From JAVJSD01 sp040219575 (GTDB lineage Bacteria > Planctomycetota > Planctomycetia > Pirellulales > Pirellulaceae), in NCBI GenBank assembly GCA_040219575.1, contig JAVJSD010000135.1:1-27890 (forward strand): a stretch of DNA of 27,890 nt, read 5' to 3'. The position numbers and the translations under genes are program-made. The notes beneath the pieces were generated by a model. That model saw only the letters and a program-made list of their open reading frames with translations, was not told where the DNA came from and ran no database searches. Shown here piece after piece: positions 1-12,021 of this stretch; the first letter of the stretch is position 1; every line of letters begins with the position of its first letter.

Positions 1-260
1 TTCCCTGCCAGTTTGACAGACGATTTCTGACAGGAACCGCGACGCGCAAATCTTGTGCCATCACCCTCTGAAGTCGACACAGAGCCCGCTTCGGCAACCG
101 CGGTCGCGGCTAGCAATTTATGTGCCGAACAGGCGTGGGGAATGGCTCCCGTTCGTTTGAGAAAGCGTCGCAGAACTGAGAGTCAGCGAGGGCGCCTGTC
201 CCCCTTTTTCAACGGGCTGCTAACGAGCGTGATCCAGCAACCACCAAGCGGAGCCCCGAA
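1..260. other. Left-edge intergenic stretch, no supported gene
   Basis: I see no convincing coding frame here. The 69-codon open frame at 55-264 has no ribosome binding site, no recognisable motif, and runs into the sulfatase start. A TTGACA hexamer lies at 13-18, but no -10-like hexamer sits 16-18 nt downstream. The only useful signal is the ribosome binding site of the next gene, CGGAG at about 249-253. Confidence 0.5.
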
Positions 261-1835
261 ATGAAAACTACCGCGAATCGCCGCCGTCGATGCCTCTCGG
301 CTTCACCGGGCGAAGGAATACACCGAATCGCCGCGTGCATCCTCATCGCCTTTTCCATCGTCTCGTCGCCCCGCCCTCTGTTTTGCCAGGAAGACCGCGA
401 ACAACATCGCCCGCCGAACATCTTACTGGTGCTCACCGACGACCAGGGCTGGCCGACGCTCGGTTGCTACGGAGGAAAGATCGTGCCGACGCCGAATCTC
501 GATCGCTTGGCCGGTGAGGGGGCCCGCTTCACCGACGCCTACGTGACCAGTCAGTGCACGCCCACCCGGGCCACGCTGCTGACCGGGCAATACACCGCCC
601 GGCACGGACTGTGGCACGTGTTGAGCTGGTACGGCTACCCCTGGGCGCGAATGACCGAACCGGCATTCGCCGAGAACTTTCCCCGCGAGACCTTCACCCT
701 CGCCAAAGGGCTGCGCGCGGCGGGCTACGTGACCGGCATCATGGGAAAATGGCATCTGACATCGAACCAGGATGGCGACTATCGCGGCCTGCGGCCGGAG
801 GCCTCGCGGCACTACGGATTCGACTACGCCCCGCCGTTGCTCACAAATGACGAATTCAAGGAGGGCGCCGATCGCGGCGTCGACATACTGACCGATCAGG
901 CGATCGCGTTCATCAAGGACAACCGCGCGTCGCCCTGGTTCTGTTATCTCTCGCACCACATGATTCACGGCGTCGTGGTGGCGCCCGAGTCGCTCACCGA
1001 CAAATACCGCCGGCAGGGCTACGGAAATGAGGGTCCCAACCGGGCCGTCTACCTGGCCGGACTGGAGCACATCGACCGTTCGATCGGCCGGCTGATGCGG
1101 GCGCTCGAGGAGTTGGGCGAAGCGGACGAGACGCTGGTGATCTTTCTGAGCGACAACGGGGGCATCGACGAGCGGTATGGATTCCAGCAGCTGCCGCGGC
1201 CCAATCCGCCGACGCCAAAATTCCGCCCCGACGTGCGCGAGTACGACAATGCACCGCTGCGGGCCGGCAAGGGATCGATCTATGAAGGGGGCGTGCGCGT
1301 GCCGATGATCGTCCGCTGGCCGGCCGGCATGGCCCGCGGGCAGGTGATCGATACGCCGGTGCACGCCGTCGACATCCTGCCGACGGCGCTGGCGGCGGCG
1401 GGCGGCAAGGCTCCCGGCGACGTCGCGCTCGACGGCGAAAACCTGCTGCCGCTAATGGCCGGCGGCGACGGCGCGCACCTCGTGAACCGGCCGATCTACC
1501 AGTACTATCCCTTTTACGATCTGCGTTGGGGGCTGACGCCGAGCGCGTCGATCCGACAGGGCGACTACAAGTTGATCGAGTTCTTCGGCGACCGCGTGGA
1601 CGCCGAGGGGCGGTACCGGCCCCAGGGACGCGTTGAACTCTACAATCTCGCGCGGGACTTGGGAGAGACGCGGAACCTGGCCGCCAGCGACGACGAGCGG
1701 GCGGCCGAGTTGCGCGGGCGACTCCACCAATGGTTGGCGGATTTGGGCGCGGAGGCCTCCGCGCCCAACGCGCACCACGATGCGGATCGCGCGCTGGTCG
1801 AGACGCGCGACAAGCCGGCCTGGCTGAAGCCGTGA
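261..1835 (+). CDS. Secreted sulfatase (arylsulfatase family)
   Basis: This gene encodes a 524-aa sulfatase of the alkaline-phosphatase superfamily, which hydrolyses sulfate esters, probably on a polysaccharide or other sulfated substrate outside the cytoplasm. The core motif C-T-P-T-R is seen at residues 99-103. C99 is the residue that the family converts to formylglycine. Metal ligands are visible as LTDDQG (D60, D61) and SDNGG (D298, N299), and GKWHL carries K163 and H165. The N-terminus has four arginines followed by a hydrophobic stretch at about residues 23-36, which fits a long Sec signal peptide. The ATG at 261 is chosen because GGAG lies 7 nt upstream. Length is normal for the family. 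The substrate cannot be read from sequence. No formylglycine-generating enzyme is present nearby. Planctomycetes are known for very large sulfatase sets. Confidence 0.95.
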   Translation: MKTTANRRRRCLSASPGEGIHRIAACILIAFSIVSSPRPLFCQEDREQHRPPNILLVLTDDQGWPTLGCYGGKIVPTPNLDRLAGEGARFTDAYVTSQCTPTRATLLTGQYTARHGLWHVLSWYGYPWARMTEPAFAENFPRETFTLAKGLRAAGYVTGIMGKWHLTSNQDGDYRGLRPEASRHYGFDYAPPLLTNDEFKEGADRGVDILTDQAIAFIKDNRASPWFCYLSHHMIHGVVVAPESLTDKYRRQGYGNEGPNRAVYLAGLEHIDRSIGRLMRALEELGEADETLVIFLSDNGGIDERYGFQQLPRPNPPTPKFRPDVREYDNAPLRAGKGSIYEGGVRVPMIVRWPAGMARGQVIDTPVHAVDILPTALAAAGGKAPGDVALDGENLLPLMAGGDGAHLVNRPIYQYYPFYDLRWGLTPSASIRQGDYKLIEFFGDRVDAEGRYRPQGRVELYNLARDLGETRNLAASDDERAAELRGRLHQWLADLGAEASAPNAHHDADRALVETRDKPAWLKP

Positions 1836-1920
1836 CTCGATCGGTTTGTCGCTAACATTTCGCCGTCGATCTCGCCTGACGTAGATGCCAAGGCGACTTT
1901 CCAGGATCGGACCGCGACCT

Positions 1921-3354
1921 ATGCCCACCTTCACCAACTTCGGCGGCAACGTGCGTTTCCAGCCGCGGACGTTTTACGAACCGCGCGATGAAGGGGAACT
2001 GCTGGAGATTCTCGAGCGGCATCGCGACGGAAGAATTCGCGTGATCGCTTCGCGGCATGCCTGGAGCGACGGCATCGTCAGCGACGACGTCCTGGTCGCC
2101 ATGCGGCATTTCAACTCCGTCGAGATCCATGAGCAAGACGGCGAATTCTCCGTCACCGTCGGCGGCGGTTGTCAAATCAAACACCTGCTGGCGAAGTTGA
2201 ACGAGCGCGGCCTGACGCTCCCCTCGGTCGGCCTGATCACCCAGCAGACGATCGCCGGCGCCACCGCCACCGGCACGCACGGCTCCGGAAGGCACAGCCT
2301 CTCGCACTACCTCACGTCCGTGCGGATCGCCTGCTATCGCGGAGAGCAGGGGGCCGCCGTCCTCGTCGATGTCGCGCAAGGCGACGCGTTGCGGGCGGCG
2401 CGGTGTTCGCTCGGTTGTCTGGGCGTGGTGGTTTCGGTCACGCTCCCTTGCGTGCCGCAGTATCAGATCATCGAAAGCCCGCGCCCCTGCCGCACGGTCG
2501 ACGAGGCGTTGTCCAGCGAACCAGACCATCCGCTGCAACAGTTTTTTCTCTTTCCGCATCAGTGGGGATACTGCGCGCAGCAGCGGGCCGTCGTCGATCA
2601 GCCGCGCAGCCGCTCCGCCGCGATTTACCGACTGTACTGGTTCCTCGGCATCGACATCGGGCTGCACCTTCTCATCAAACTGTTCGCCTGTTGGCTCCAC
2701 AGCCGCACGCTGGTCGCGGCGCTGTACCGCCGACTGCTGCCGTTGATGTTGTTTCCTCGTTGGAAGGTCGTTGACCGCAGCGATCGCATGCTGGTGATGG
2801 AGCATGAACTGTTCCGCCACCTGGAGTTGGAAGCCTTTGTGCCGAAGGAGCGGATCGCGGACGCCGCCCGATTCGTCGAGGCGGTGCTCAAACAGGCCGA
2901 CGGCGCGCCGGTCGACCTTCCGCAGGATGTTGACGCGCGCTTGGAGGCGGCCGGTCTGCGGGACGATTTCGCCGCGCTGCGGGGCGTCTTCTCGCACCAT
3001 TACGCCGTCTGCTTCCGCCGCGTGCTGCGCGACGACACGCTGATCTCGATGACGGCCGGCGACTCCGATTGGTGGTACGCCATCAGCTTCATCACCTACC
3101 GGCGGCCACGAGACGACTTCTACCAGATGGCCGAATTCCTGGCCCATTCGCTGCTGGAGCTGTATGGCGGCCGCATTCATTGGGGCAAGTGGTTCCCGCT
3201 CGACTCCGCCGACATCGAGCGGATGCATCCGCGACTCTCCCGTTTCCGCGAGATCGTCGGCGAGTTCGATCCCCACGGCGTATTTCAAAACAAGTTCACG
3301 GCGAAGATCCTTCAGCCCGCCGCGACGGCGAGCACGGCGAAGCCGTCGCACTGA
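1921..3354 (+). CDS. FAD-binding oxidoreductase, ALO/gulonolactone oxidase-like
   Basis: This is a flavin-dependent oxidase or dehydrogenase of the VAO superfamily, resembling D-arabinono-1,4-lactone and alditol oxidases. The N-terminal half is the FAD_binding_4 (PP-loop) domain. It includes SRHAWS, where the histidine sits where relatives attach FAD covalently (H46 from this start), and GTHGSG further on. The C-terminus has HWGKWFP and FDPHGVFQNKF, typical of the ALO cap domain, in which HWGK is a signature. Between them, about residues 237-280 form an unusually hydrophobic, Arg-flanked stretch that could touch the membrane. I prefer the ATG at 1921 (MPTFTNFGG), because that is where conserved-looking sequence begins. 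An in-frame ATG at 1885 would add 12 residues; neither has a clear ribosome binding site. The substrate is unknown. The gene follows the sulfatase by 85 nt and could be cotranscribed with it. Confidence 0.85.
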   Translation: MPTFTNFGGNVRFQPRTFYEPRDEGELLEILERHRDGRIRVIASRHAWSDGIVSDDVLVAMRHFNSVEIHEQDGEFSVTVGGGCQIKHLLAKLNERGLTLPSVGLITQQTIAGATATGTHGSGRHSLSHYLTSVRIACYRGEQGAAVLVDVAQGDALRAARCSLGCLGVVVSVTLPCVPQYQIIESPRPCRTVDEALSSEPDHPLQQFFLFPHQWGYCAQQRAVVDQPRSRSAAIYRLYWFLGIDIGLHLLIKLFACWLHSRTLVAALYRRLLPLMLFPRWKVVDRSDRMLVMEHELFRHLELEAFVPKERIADAARFVEAVLKQADGAPVDLPQDVDARLEAAGLRDDFAALRGVFSHHYAVCFRRVLRDDTLISMTAGDSDWWYAISFITYRRPRDDFYQMAEFLAHSLLELYGGRIHWGKWFPLDSADIERMHPRLSRFREIVGEFDPHGVFQNKFTAKILQPAATASTAKPSH

Positions 3355-3571
3355 GTTGCGTCTGCGCCGCGCGTCGATTCGGCTCTCCCTTGCCGCCGCA
3401 ACGGGCTCGGACGTGAAGTGCGGCGTGGGCGGACTTTGCCAGTTAAGGCGGATTGACGGCCGAGTGCGGCCCTGCTTCTTTGGTCCGCCGCGACTTTCTT
3501 TCGCGCGGCCGGCGCTGCACAATGAACCGCGTCCCTTGACTTGTTCGCGCCGAACCCCCGAGATCTGAACC

Positions 3572-6500
3572 ATGCCGAGTCGCGTACGAGCGCTCGTCGT
3601 TTGCGGCGTCGTGATGGCGCTGATCGGCGCGATCGACGTCTGGCTGTGGAACGTGGCGGCGGGCGTGCTGTACATCGCCGCGGTGATGTTCGCCCTCTGG
3701 TCGCCCCGCCGCATCGACGTGGCCGCCGTCGCGCTGCTATGCGTCTCGCTGACGATCCTCTCCCTGGCTCGCGCGCTGGTGTTGGCCAACGAAGAGCAAT
3801 ACGAAGTCGTCGGCGTATCGCTGATTCTGGGGAATTGGCTGCTGGCGGTCTTCGCCATTCTGGTCACGACGCTCATCGGCCTGCGGCGAAAACGCGTGGA
3901 GGAGGAACTCGCCCAACTCAACGCCACGCTCGAACGGCGGGTGGCCGAGCGGACGGCGCACTCCGAGCAGCGCGAACTGGAGCTGAGCCGGCTGAACGCC
4001 TCGCTCGAGCAGGAGATCGCCGACCGTCAACGCGCCGAGAAGGCGCTGCGGGAATCGGAGGCCTTCTCCGAGTCGCTCGTCGAAAGCCTGCCGCTGAATG
4101 TCTTTCGTAAAGACAAGGACGGCCGCATCGTCTTCGCCAATCAACGCTATTGCGAAAACCTCGGGCGGCCCTACCACGAACTGCTCGGCAAGACCGACTT
4201 CGATCTGTTCCCGGAGGACCTGGCCCGCAAGTATCGGCACGACGACAAGGTGGTTGTGGAGTCGGGCACGACGCTCGAGGACGTCGAGCAGCATCAGCGA
4301 CCCGACGGGGAGGTCGTCTACGTTCACGTGCTGAAGGCGCCGGTGTTCAACGCCGACGGCGAGAACATCGGCACGCAGGGCATGTTCTGGGATGTGACGC
4401 GGAGGTTTCAGGCCGAGGAGGCGCAGCGGCGCAGCGACGCGCGGTTCCGCCGCCTGGTGGAGTCGGACATCATCGGCGTGATGATCTGCAACCTGTCGGG
4501 ACGCATCTACGAGGCCAACGACGCGTTCCTGGCGCTGACCGGATACTCGCGCGACGACCTGAAGAACAACCGCATGAACTGGGGCGCGATGACGCCGCCC
4601 GAGCATCTGTCGAAGGACGAGGCGGCCATCGCCCAACTGCGCGACCACGGGGCCGCCGCGCCCTGGGAGAAGGAGTACATCCGCAAGGACGGCCGTCGCG
4701 TGCCGGTGTTGCTGGGCGTCACCCTGCTCGAGGAGTCGTCGGACGAGTGCATCTGCTTCGTGCTCGACATCACCGAACGCAAGCGGGCCGAAGTGCAATT
4801 GCGGGCGGCGAAGGAGGCGGCCGACGCGGCCAGCGAAGCCAAGAGCCAGTTCCTGGCCAACATGAGCCACGAAGTGCGGACCCCCATGAACGCCATCATC
4901 GGGATGACCGAACTGGTGCTCAACACGTCGCTCGGCGCGGAGCAACGCGAGTATTTGCAGATGGTGCTCGAATCGAGCGAGTCGTTGCTGTCGATCATCA
5001 ACGACGTGCTCGACTTCTCCAAGGTCGAAGCGGGAAAGCTGAAGCTGGAGAAGATCGCCTTCGACGTCCGCGAGACGCTGGGCGACACGATGAAGTCGCT
5101 GGCCATGCGGGCTCACGGTAAGTCGCTGGAGCTGGCGTGTTTCGTCGATCCCGCCGTGCCGCAACTGGTGTCGGGCGATCCCGGCCGACTGCGGCAGATC
5201 ATCGTCAACCTGGTCGGCAACGCCATCAAATTCACCGACGCGGGAGAGGTCGTGCTGCGGGCCGAGGTCGAGTCGCAGGCCGAGGACCATCTGGAGTTGC
5301 ACTTCTCGGTGGCCGACACCGGCACGGGCATTCCCGACGGACTCCGGGCGGCGATCTTCTTCGCCTTCGAACAGGGCGACTCCAGCACGACCCGGCGGTA
5401 CGGCGGCACCGGCTTGGGACTGGCGATCAGCGCCAGCCTGGTCGAACTGATGCAGGGCCGCATCTGGGTCGACAGCGAGCTCGGCGAGGGGAGCACGTTC
5501 CATGTCGTCGCGCGGTTCGACAGGGCGAAGGAAGCGGTCTCCGCCGCGCCCCCGACGCTGACGCAGGCGATCGAGGGGACGCGCGTGCTGGTGGTCGACG
5601 ACAACACCACCAACCGCCGCATCCTGATGGAGATGCTGCGCGGATGGAAGATGGACCCGGCGGAGGCGGGCGGCGTCGACGAGGCGCTGACCGCGCTCCG
5701 CGAGGCGGCCGGCGCCCAGCGGCCGTTTCGTCTGGTGCTGTCCGATGTGCACATGCCCCGGGCCGACGGCTTCGACCTGGCCCGGCAGATGCGCGACGAC
5801 GCGGCGGGGTTGGGCGGCAGTTTGATTCTGATGCTCACCTCGGGAGACAGTCCCGGCGATATCGCCCGCTGCGAGGAGTTGGGCGTGTCGGCCTATTTGA
5901 TGAAGCCGATCAAGCAGTCGGAATTGTTCGACGCCGTGGCGATGGTGTTGGGGGCGATTGAAACCGCGGACGAGCGCGCACCGGCGGTCAAGGAAAAAGG
6001 GCTGAGCCTGCCGCCGCTGCGGCTATTGCTGGCCGAGGACAGCCTGGTGAATCAGAAGCTCGCCGTCGGATTGCTCACCCGCCACGGCCACGAGGTGGTG
6101 GTGGTGTCGAACGGGCTGCAGGCCGTCGAGGCGGCCCGGGAGGACAAATTCGACGCCGTGCTGATGGACGTGCAGATGCCCGAGATGGACGGACTCGAGG
6201 CGACCCGCACGATTCGCGCGCAGCAACGCAAGACCGGCTGCCGCGTGCCGATCATGGCGATGACCGCCCACGCCATGGCGGGCGACCGCGAGCGTTGCCT
6301 GGCGGCGGGAATGGACGACTACATCGCCAAGCCGATTCGCGCCGAGCAACTCTTCGACAAGCTGGCCCGCCTCACGAATTCGGCGGAGACGCCGGCGGAG
6401 GAAGACAATTCACCGCCGCATTCGCAAAATTCATCGGCGGAGGCGGTCGACTGGACCGAAGCCCTGAGCGCCGTCAACGGCGACGAAGACCTGCTGCGCG

Positions 6501-6793
6501 ACGTGGCCGAAGCGTTTCTCGACGAGTCGGAGCGTCTGCAGCAAGAGATGCGGGCGGCGCTGGATCAGCGGGAAGCGGCGCTGTTGCGCCGCGCGGCGCA
6601 CACGCTCAAAGGTTCGGTGCGGCTGTTCGGGGCGCATCAGGCGAACGAACTCGCCTATCGCCTGGAGACGATGGGCCGCGACGAGCAATTCGAGGGGGCC
6701 GCCGAAACGCTGGCCGAACTCGAGGGCGAAATGCTGCGCGTGAGACCGGCGCTGCTGGAATTCGTCCAACGTCGCCCGGCGAGGGAGGACTGA
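3572..6793 (+). CDS. Membrane hybrid histidine kinase, PAS-PAS-HisKA-HATPase-REC-REC-Hpt
   Basis: This 1073-aa sensor kinase should autophosphorylate and pass phosphate along its own receivers and Hpt domain. Three to four hydrophobic helices lie within residues 5-103, with almost no periplasmic loop. A coiled coil follows at about 105-165, then two PAS domains at about 165-285 and 292-410, the second ending in the usual DITERKRAE linker. The HisKA motif FLANMSHEVRTPMN places the phospho-histidine at H433. The ATPase domain at about 535-650 has the N-box (NLVGNAIKF), DTGTGIP and GGTGLGLAIS. Two receivers follow with acceptors D725 (LVLSDVHMP) and D866 (LMDVQMPEMDG). A C-terminal Hpt domain has H1010 in AAHTLKGS. 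The layout is BarA/TorS-like. The stop is 1 nt before the next gene, so the two are probably cotranscribed. The stimulus is unknown. Confidence 0.95.
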   Translation: MPSRVRALVVCGVVMALIGAIDVWLWNVAAGVLYIAAVMFALWSPRRIDVAAVALLCVSLTILSLARALVLANEEQYEVVGVSLILGNWLLAVFAILVTTLIGLRRKRVEEELAQLNATLERRVAERTAHSEQRELELSRLNASLEQEIADRQRAEKALRESEAFSESLVESLPLNVFRKDKDGRIVFANQRYCENLGRPYHELLGKTDFDLFPEDLARKYRHDDKVVVESGTTLEDVEQHQRPDGEVVYVHVLKAPVFNADGENIGTQGMFWDVTRRFQAEEAQRRSDARFRRLVESDIIGVMICNLSGRIYEANDAFLALTGYSRDDLKNNRMNWGAMTPPEHLSKDEAAIAQLRDHGAAAPWEKEYIRKDGRRVPVLLGVTLLEESSDECICFVLDITERKRAEVQLRAAKEAADAASEAKSQFLANMSHEVRTPMNAIIGMTELVLNTSLGAEQREYLQMVLESSESLLSIINDVLDFSKVEAGKLKLEKIAFDVRETLGDTMKSLAMRAHGKSLELACFVDPAVPQLVSGDPGRLRQIIVNLVGNAIKFTDAGEVVLRAEVESQAEDHLELHFSVADTGTGIPDGLRAAIFFAFEQGDSSTTRRYGGTGLGLAISASLVELMQGRIWVDSELGEGSTFHVVARFDRAKEAVSAAPPTLTQAIEGTRVLVVDDNTTNRRILMEMLRGWKMDPAEAGGVDEALTALREAAGAQRPFRLVLSDVHMPRADGFDLARQMRDDAAGLGGSLILMLTSGDSPGDIARCEELGVSAYLMKPIKQSELFDAVAMVLGAIETADERAPAVKEKGLSLPPLRLLLAEDSLVNQKLAVGLLTRHGHEVVVVSNGLQAVEAAREDKFDAVLMDVQMPEMDGLEATRTIRAQQRKTGCRVPIMAMTAHAMAGDRERCLAAGMDDYIAKPIRAEQLFDKLARLTNSAETPAEEDNSPPHSQNSSAEAVDWTEALSAVNGDEDLLRDVAEAFLDESERLQQEMRAALDQREAALLRRAAHTLKGSVRLFGAHQANELAYRLETMGRDEQFEGAAETLAELEGEMLRVRPALLEFVQRRPARED

Positions 6794-6794
6794 C

Positions 6795-9743
<2,949 letters not shown>

Positions 9744-9866
9744 GCGCCGTCGCCGGCCGTGCCGCTGGCGATTACGTCCTTCGTATTTCAAGGCCCGTCT
9801 CTCTTCCAACTCGGGCGTCAGGCGGGATGACTTTTCACTGGTGGCTTTCGCCACAGGGAGGCGCTT

Positions 9867-10781
9867 GTGCCGACCGTACTAGTGGTTGACGATTCGGCCG
9901 TCGATCGACGGCTCGTTCAAGGTTTGCTCGAAAAGCAAAGCGGCTGGGAGGTCGACTTCGCGGAGAACGGCAAGCAGGCCCTCTCCCAACTGCAGGCCAA
10001 GAAGCCCGACATCGTGGTCACCGACCTGCAAATGCCCGAGATGGACGGCCTCGATCTGGTGCGGGCCGTGCGGATTCACTTCACCGATCTGCCCGTGATT
10101 CTGATGACCGGCAAGGGCAGCGAGTCGCTGGCCATCGAAGCGCTCGAACAAGGGGCGGCCAGCTACGTGCCCAAGTCGCAGCTTTCCGAAATGCTGCCCG
10201 ACGTACTGGAGGAGGTGATGTCGCTGGTCCGCGCCGACCGCAGCTACGAAAAGCTGATCGAGTGCATGGCCCGCAACGAATTCACGTTCCACCTGACCAA
10301 CGACCAGGCCCTGATCGACCCGCTGGTCGATCTCGTGCAGCAGATGGTGTTCGGCATGCGGTTGTGTGATTCGATCGAGCGCGTGCGGGTGGGCGTGGCG
10401 CTGGAGCAAGCGCTGCTCAACGCCCTCTACCGCGGCAATCTGGAGCTCGCGGCGGAAGACATTCAGCGCTCTCGCGAACTGCTGCTGCAAGGACAGAACG
10501 GCAACCTTGTCTCCAAACGTCGCGCCGAGTCTCCCTACAGCGAGCGGCGGATTCACGTCGAAGTCCGCATCACGCCGGAAGAGGCGCGGTTCGTCATCCA
10601 CGACGAGGGGCCCGGTTTCGACGTCGCCTCGCTCCCCGAGCCCGGCGATCCCGGCACGCTCGAACAGGAAGGAGGCCGCGGACTGGTGTTGATGCGGACC
10701 TTCATGGACGAAGTCTCGTACAACGAGCAGGGCAATCAAGTGACCATGGTGAAACGCCGCAAGCCGCAAGGAGACGCTTGA
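9867..10781 (+). CDS. Response regulator fused to RsbW/SpoIIAB-type ATPase (REC-HATPase_c_2)
   Basis: This 304-aa protein joins a receiver domain (about 1-125) to a GHKL ATPase of the anti-sigma/switch-kinase type (about 135-300). The receiver has VLVVDDS, D53 in VVTDLQMPEMDG, and the conserved Lys in YVPKSQ. The ATPase has an N-box with E180 and N185 (EQALLNALYRGN), a G1 box DEGPGFD (D246) and a G2 box GGRGL from about G269. No HisKA domain is present, so it is not a sensor kinase. By family analogy it would phosphorylate or bind a partner such as a STAS antagonist or a sigma factor, under control of receiver phosphorylation; no such partner is in the window. The start is GTG, chosen because AGGGAGG at 9855-9861 lies 5 nt upstream. 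It follows the second kinase by 123 nt and abuts its own paralog downstream. Confidence 0.9.
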   Translation: MPTVLVVDDSAVDRRLVQGLLEKQSGWEVDFAENGKQALSQLQAKKPDIVVTDLQMPEMDGLDLVRAVRIHFTDLPVILMTGKGSESLAIEALEQGAASYVPKSQLSEMLPDVLEEVMSLVRADRSYEKLIECMARNEFTFHLTNDQALIDPLVDLVQQMVFGMRLCDSIERVRVGVALEQALLNALYRGNLELAAEDIQRSRELLLQGQNGNLVSKRRAESPYSERRIHVEVRITPEEARFVIHDEGPGFDVASLPEPGDPGTLEQEGGRGLVLMRTFMDEVSYNEQGNQVTMVKRRKPQGDA

Positions 10782-10783
10782 AG

Positions 10784-11695
10784 ATGGCTCGTATTCTGGT
10801 CGTTGATGATTCGGAAGTCGATCGCCGCCTGGCCCACGGCTTGTTGCGCGACGACGAGGAGTTCGAGATCGCCTTCGCCAAGGACGGCCGGGAAGCGCTC
10901 GAGGAGATCAAACGCCTGCCGCCCGACCTGGTGCTGACCGATCTGATCATGCCCGAGCTCGACGGCCTGGAGTTGGTGCAGGCGGTGAAGCGCGACTTCC
11001 CGCTGGTGCCGGTCATCCTGATGACCTCCAAGGGCAACGAAGACATCGCGGTCGAGGCGCTTCGCCGCGGCGCGGCCAGCTACACGCCCAAGAAGAACCT
11101 GGCCCGCGACCTGGCCGAGACGGTGCAGAACGTGCTGGCGGTCTCGCGGCAACAACGCACGCAAGCCCGGCTGCACTCCTGCATGACGTCGAGCCGCTGC
11201 GAGTTCGAACTCAAGAACGATTCGTCCCTGATTCCGCCGCTGGTGGGCTACCTGCAGGACGACGCCACGCGGCTCGGCCTGTGCAACGACGCCGACTGCC
11301 TGCGCGTGGGCGTGGCGCTCGACGAGGCGCTGGCCAACGCCCTCTATCACGGCAACCTGGAGATCTCCTCCGAGCTGCGCGACAACGATCACCACGCCTA
11401 CGTCGAACTGGTCGAGACGCGCGTCAAGCAGACGCCCTACAGCGAGCGGCGGATCCACGTCGAGGTCGAGATGTCGCCCCAGGAAGGGCGGTTCGTGATT
11501 CGCGACGAGGGAAACGGCTTCGACCCCAGCAAGCTGGAGGACCGCACCGAGCCGGCCAATCTGGACAAGGTCGGCGGCCGCGGACTGCTGCTGATGCGGA
11601 CCTTCATGGACGAAGTCATCTTCCAGGGCGCCGGCAACGAAGTCGTGCTCATCAAACGCGCCGGCGGCAACGGCGATAGCGGCGCCCACGCCTGA
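10784..11695 (+). CDS. Response regulator fused to RsbW/SpoIIAB-type ATPase, paralog of preceding gene
   Basis: This 303-aa paralog of the gene just upstream has the same two-domain order. The receiver has ILVVDDSEVDRR and D53 in VLTDLIMPELDG, with the receiver lysine in YTPKKN. The ATPase domain has E181 and N185 in DEALANALYHGN, G1 box DEGNGFD (D241) and a GGRGL G2 box followed by LLMRTFMDEV. This copy keeps the HGN triplet usual in SpoIIAB/RsbW, where its partner has RGN. I chose ATG 10784, with AAGGAG at 10768-10773 located 10 nt upstream. A TTG at 10778 would overlap the upstream stop by 4 nt and add two residues. Tight coupling to the upstream gene suggests the two are made together, as a heterodimer or as two separate outputs. 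The target is unknown. Confidence 0.9.
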   Translation: MARILVVDDSEVDRRLAHGLLRDDEEFEIAFAKDGREALEEIKRLPPDLVLTDLIMPELDGLELVQAVKRDFPLVPVILMTSKGNEDIAVEALRRGAASYTPKKNLARDLAETVQNVLAVSRQQRTQARLHSCMTSSRCEFELKNDSSLIPPLVGYLQDDATRLGLCNDADCLRVGVALDEALANALYHGNLEISSELRDNDHHAYVELVETRVKQTPYSERRIHVEVEMSPQEGRFVIRDEGNGFDPSKLEDRTEPANLDKVGGRGLLLMRTFMDEVIFQGAGNEVVLIKRAGGNGDSGAHA

Positions 11696-12021
11696 GAGCA
11701 CCCATTCGCCGACCACCCTGGATTCTGGCCGCCCTGGATTCTGGCCGCCCCGTTCTATGTCGCTAACTCGTTAATCAGCAACAGCTTGCCATGCTGTGGG
11801 ACATCTACCTTGGCCAAAAAAACATGCGCGAAGATTTCCGAGATCGGTTACACTAAGGCCGTTGCGTACCATTAGATTACACAACGCCCAACCGGGCCAG
11901 GGAAGACGCTGCACGGATTCATTTCGCCCGCCAGCAGCCCCGCCGAACTTCCCGGTCGCCGACGCCGCCAATACGGATGCCTGCGGCCCGCCTTGATGCA
12001 CCGATCCTGCCAGCCATCACC
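11696..12021. other. Intergenic stretch between signalling block and DUF1501 gene
   Basis: This stretch of about 326 nt has no supported gene. It contains a perfect 16-bp tandem duplication at 11716-11747, an A7 run near 11818, and the repeated hexamer TTACAC near 11847 and 11876. No -35/-10 pair met consensus well enough to call a promoter, and there is no hairpin followed by a T-run. Confidence 0.5.
11716..11747. repeat. 16-bp perfect tandem duplication
   Basis: The unit CCCTGGATTCTGGCCG occurs twice in a row, at 11716-11731 and 11732-11747, in non-coding DNA just after the signalling block. It is probably a simple local duplication. Confidence 0.85.

Noticed and set aside
13..18. TTGACA hexamer at the left edge as a promoter -35
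   Set aside because: No -10-like hexamer occurs 16-18 nt downstream, and the next gene starts more than 200 nt away.
1852..3927. 691-codon minus-strand open frame opposite the FAD oxidoreductase
   Set aside because: It is antisense to a gene with clear motifs, is rich in Arg, Gln and Asp runs typical of GC-rich shadow frames, and shows no domain.
3737..5752. 671-codon minus-strand open frame opposite the first hybrid kinase
   Set aside because: Shadow frame of the same type; no ribosome binding site or motif.
11758..11767. TGTCGCTAAC found in two intergenic places (also 1847-1856)
   Set aside because: Two copies of a 10-mer in 28 kb can arise by chance, and no structure or position rule was seen.
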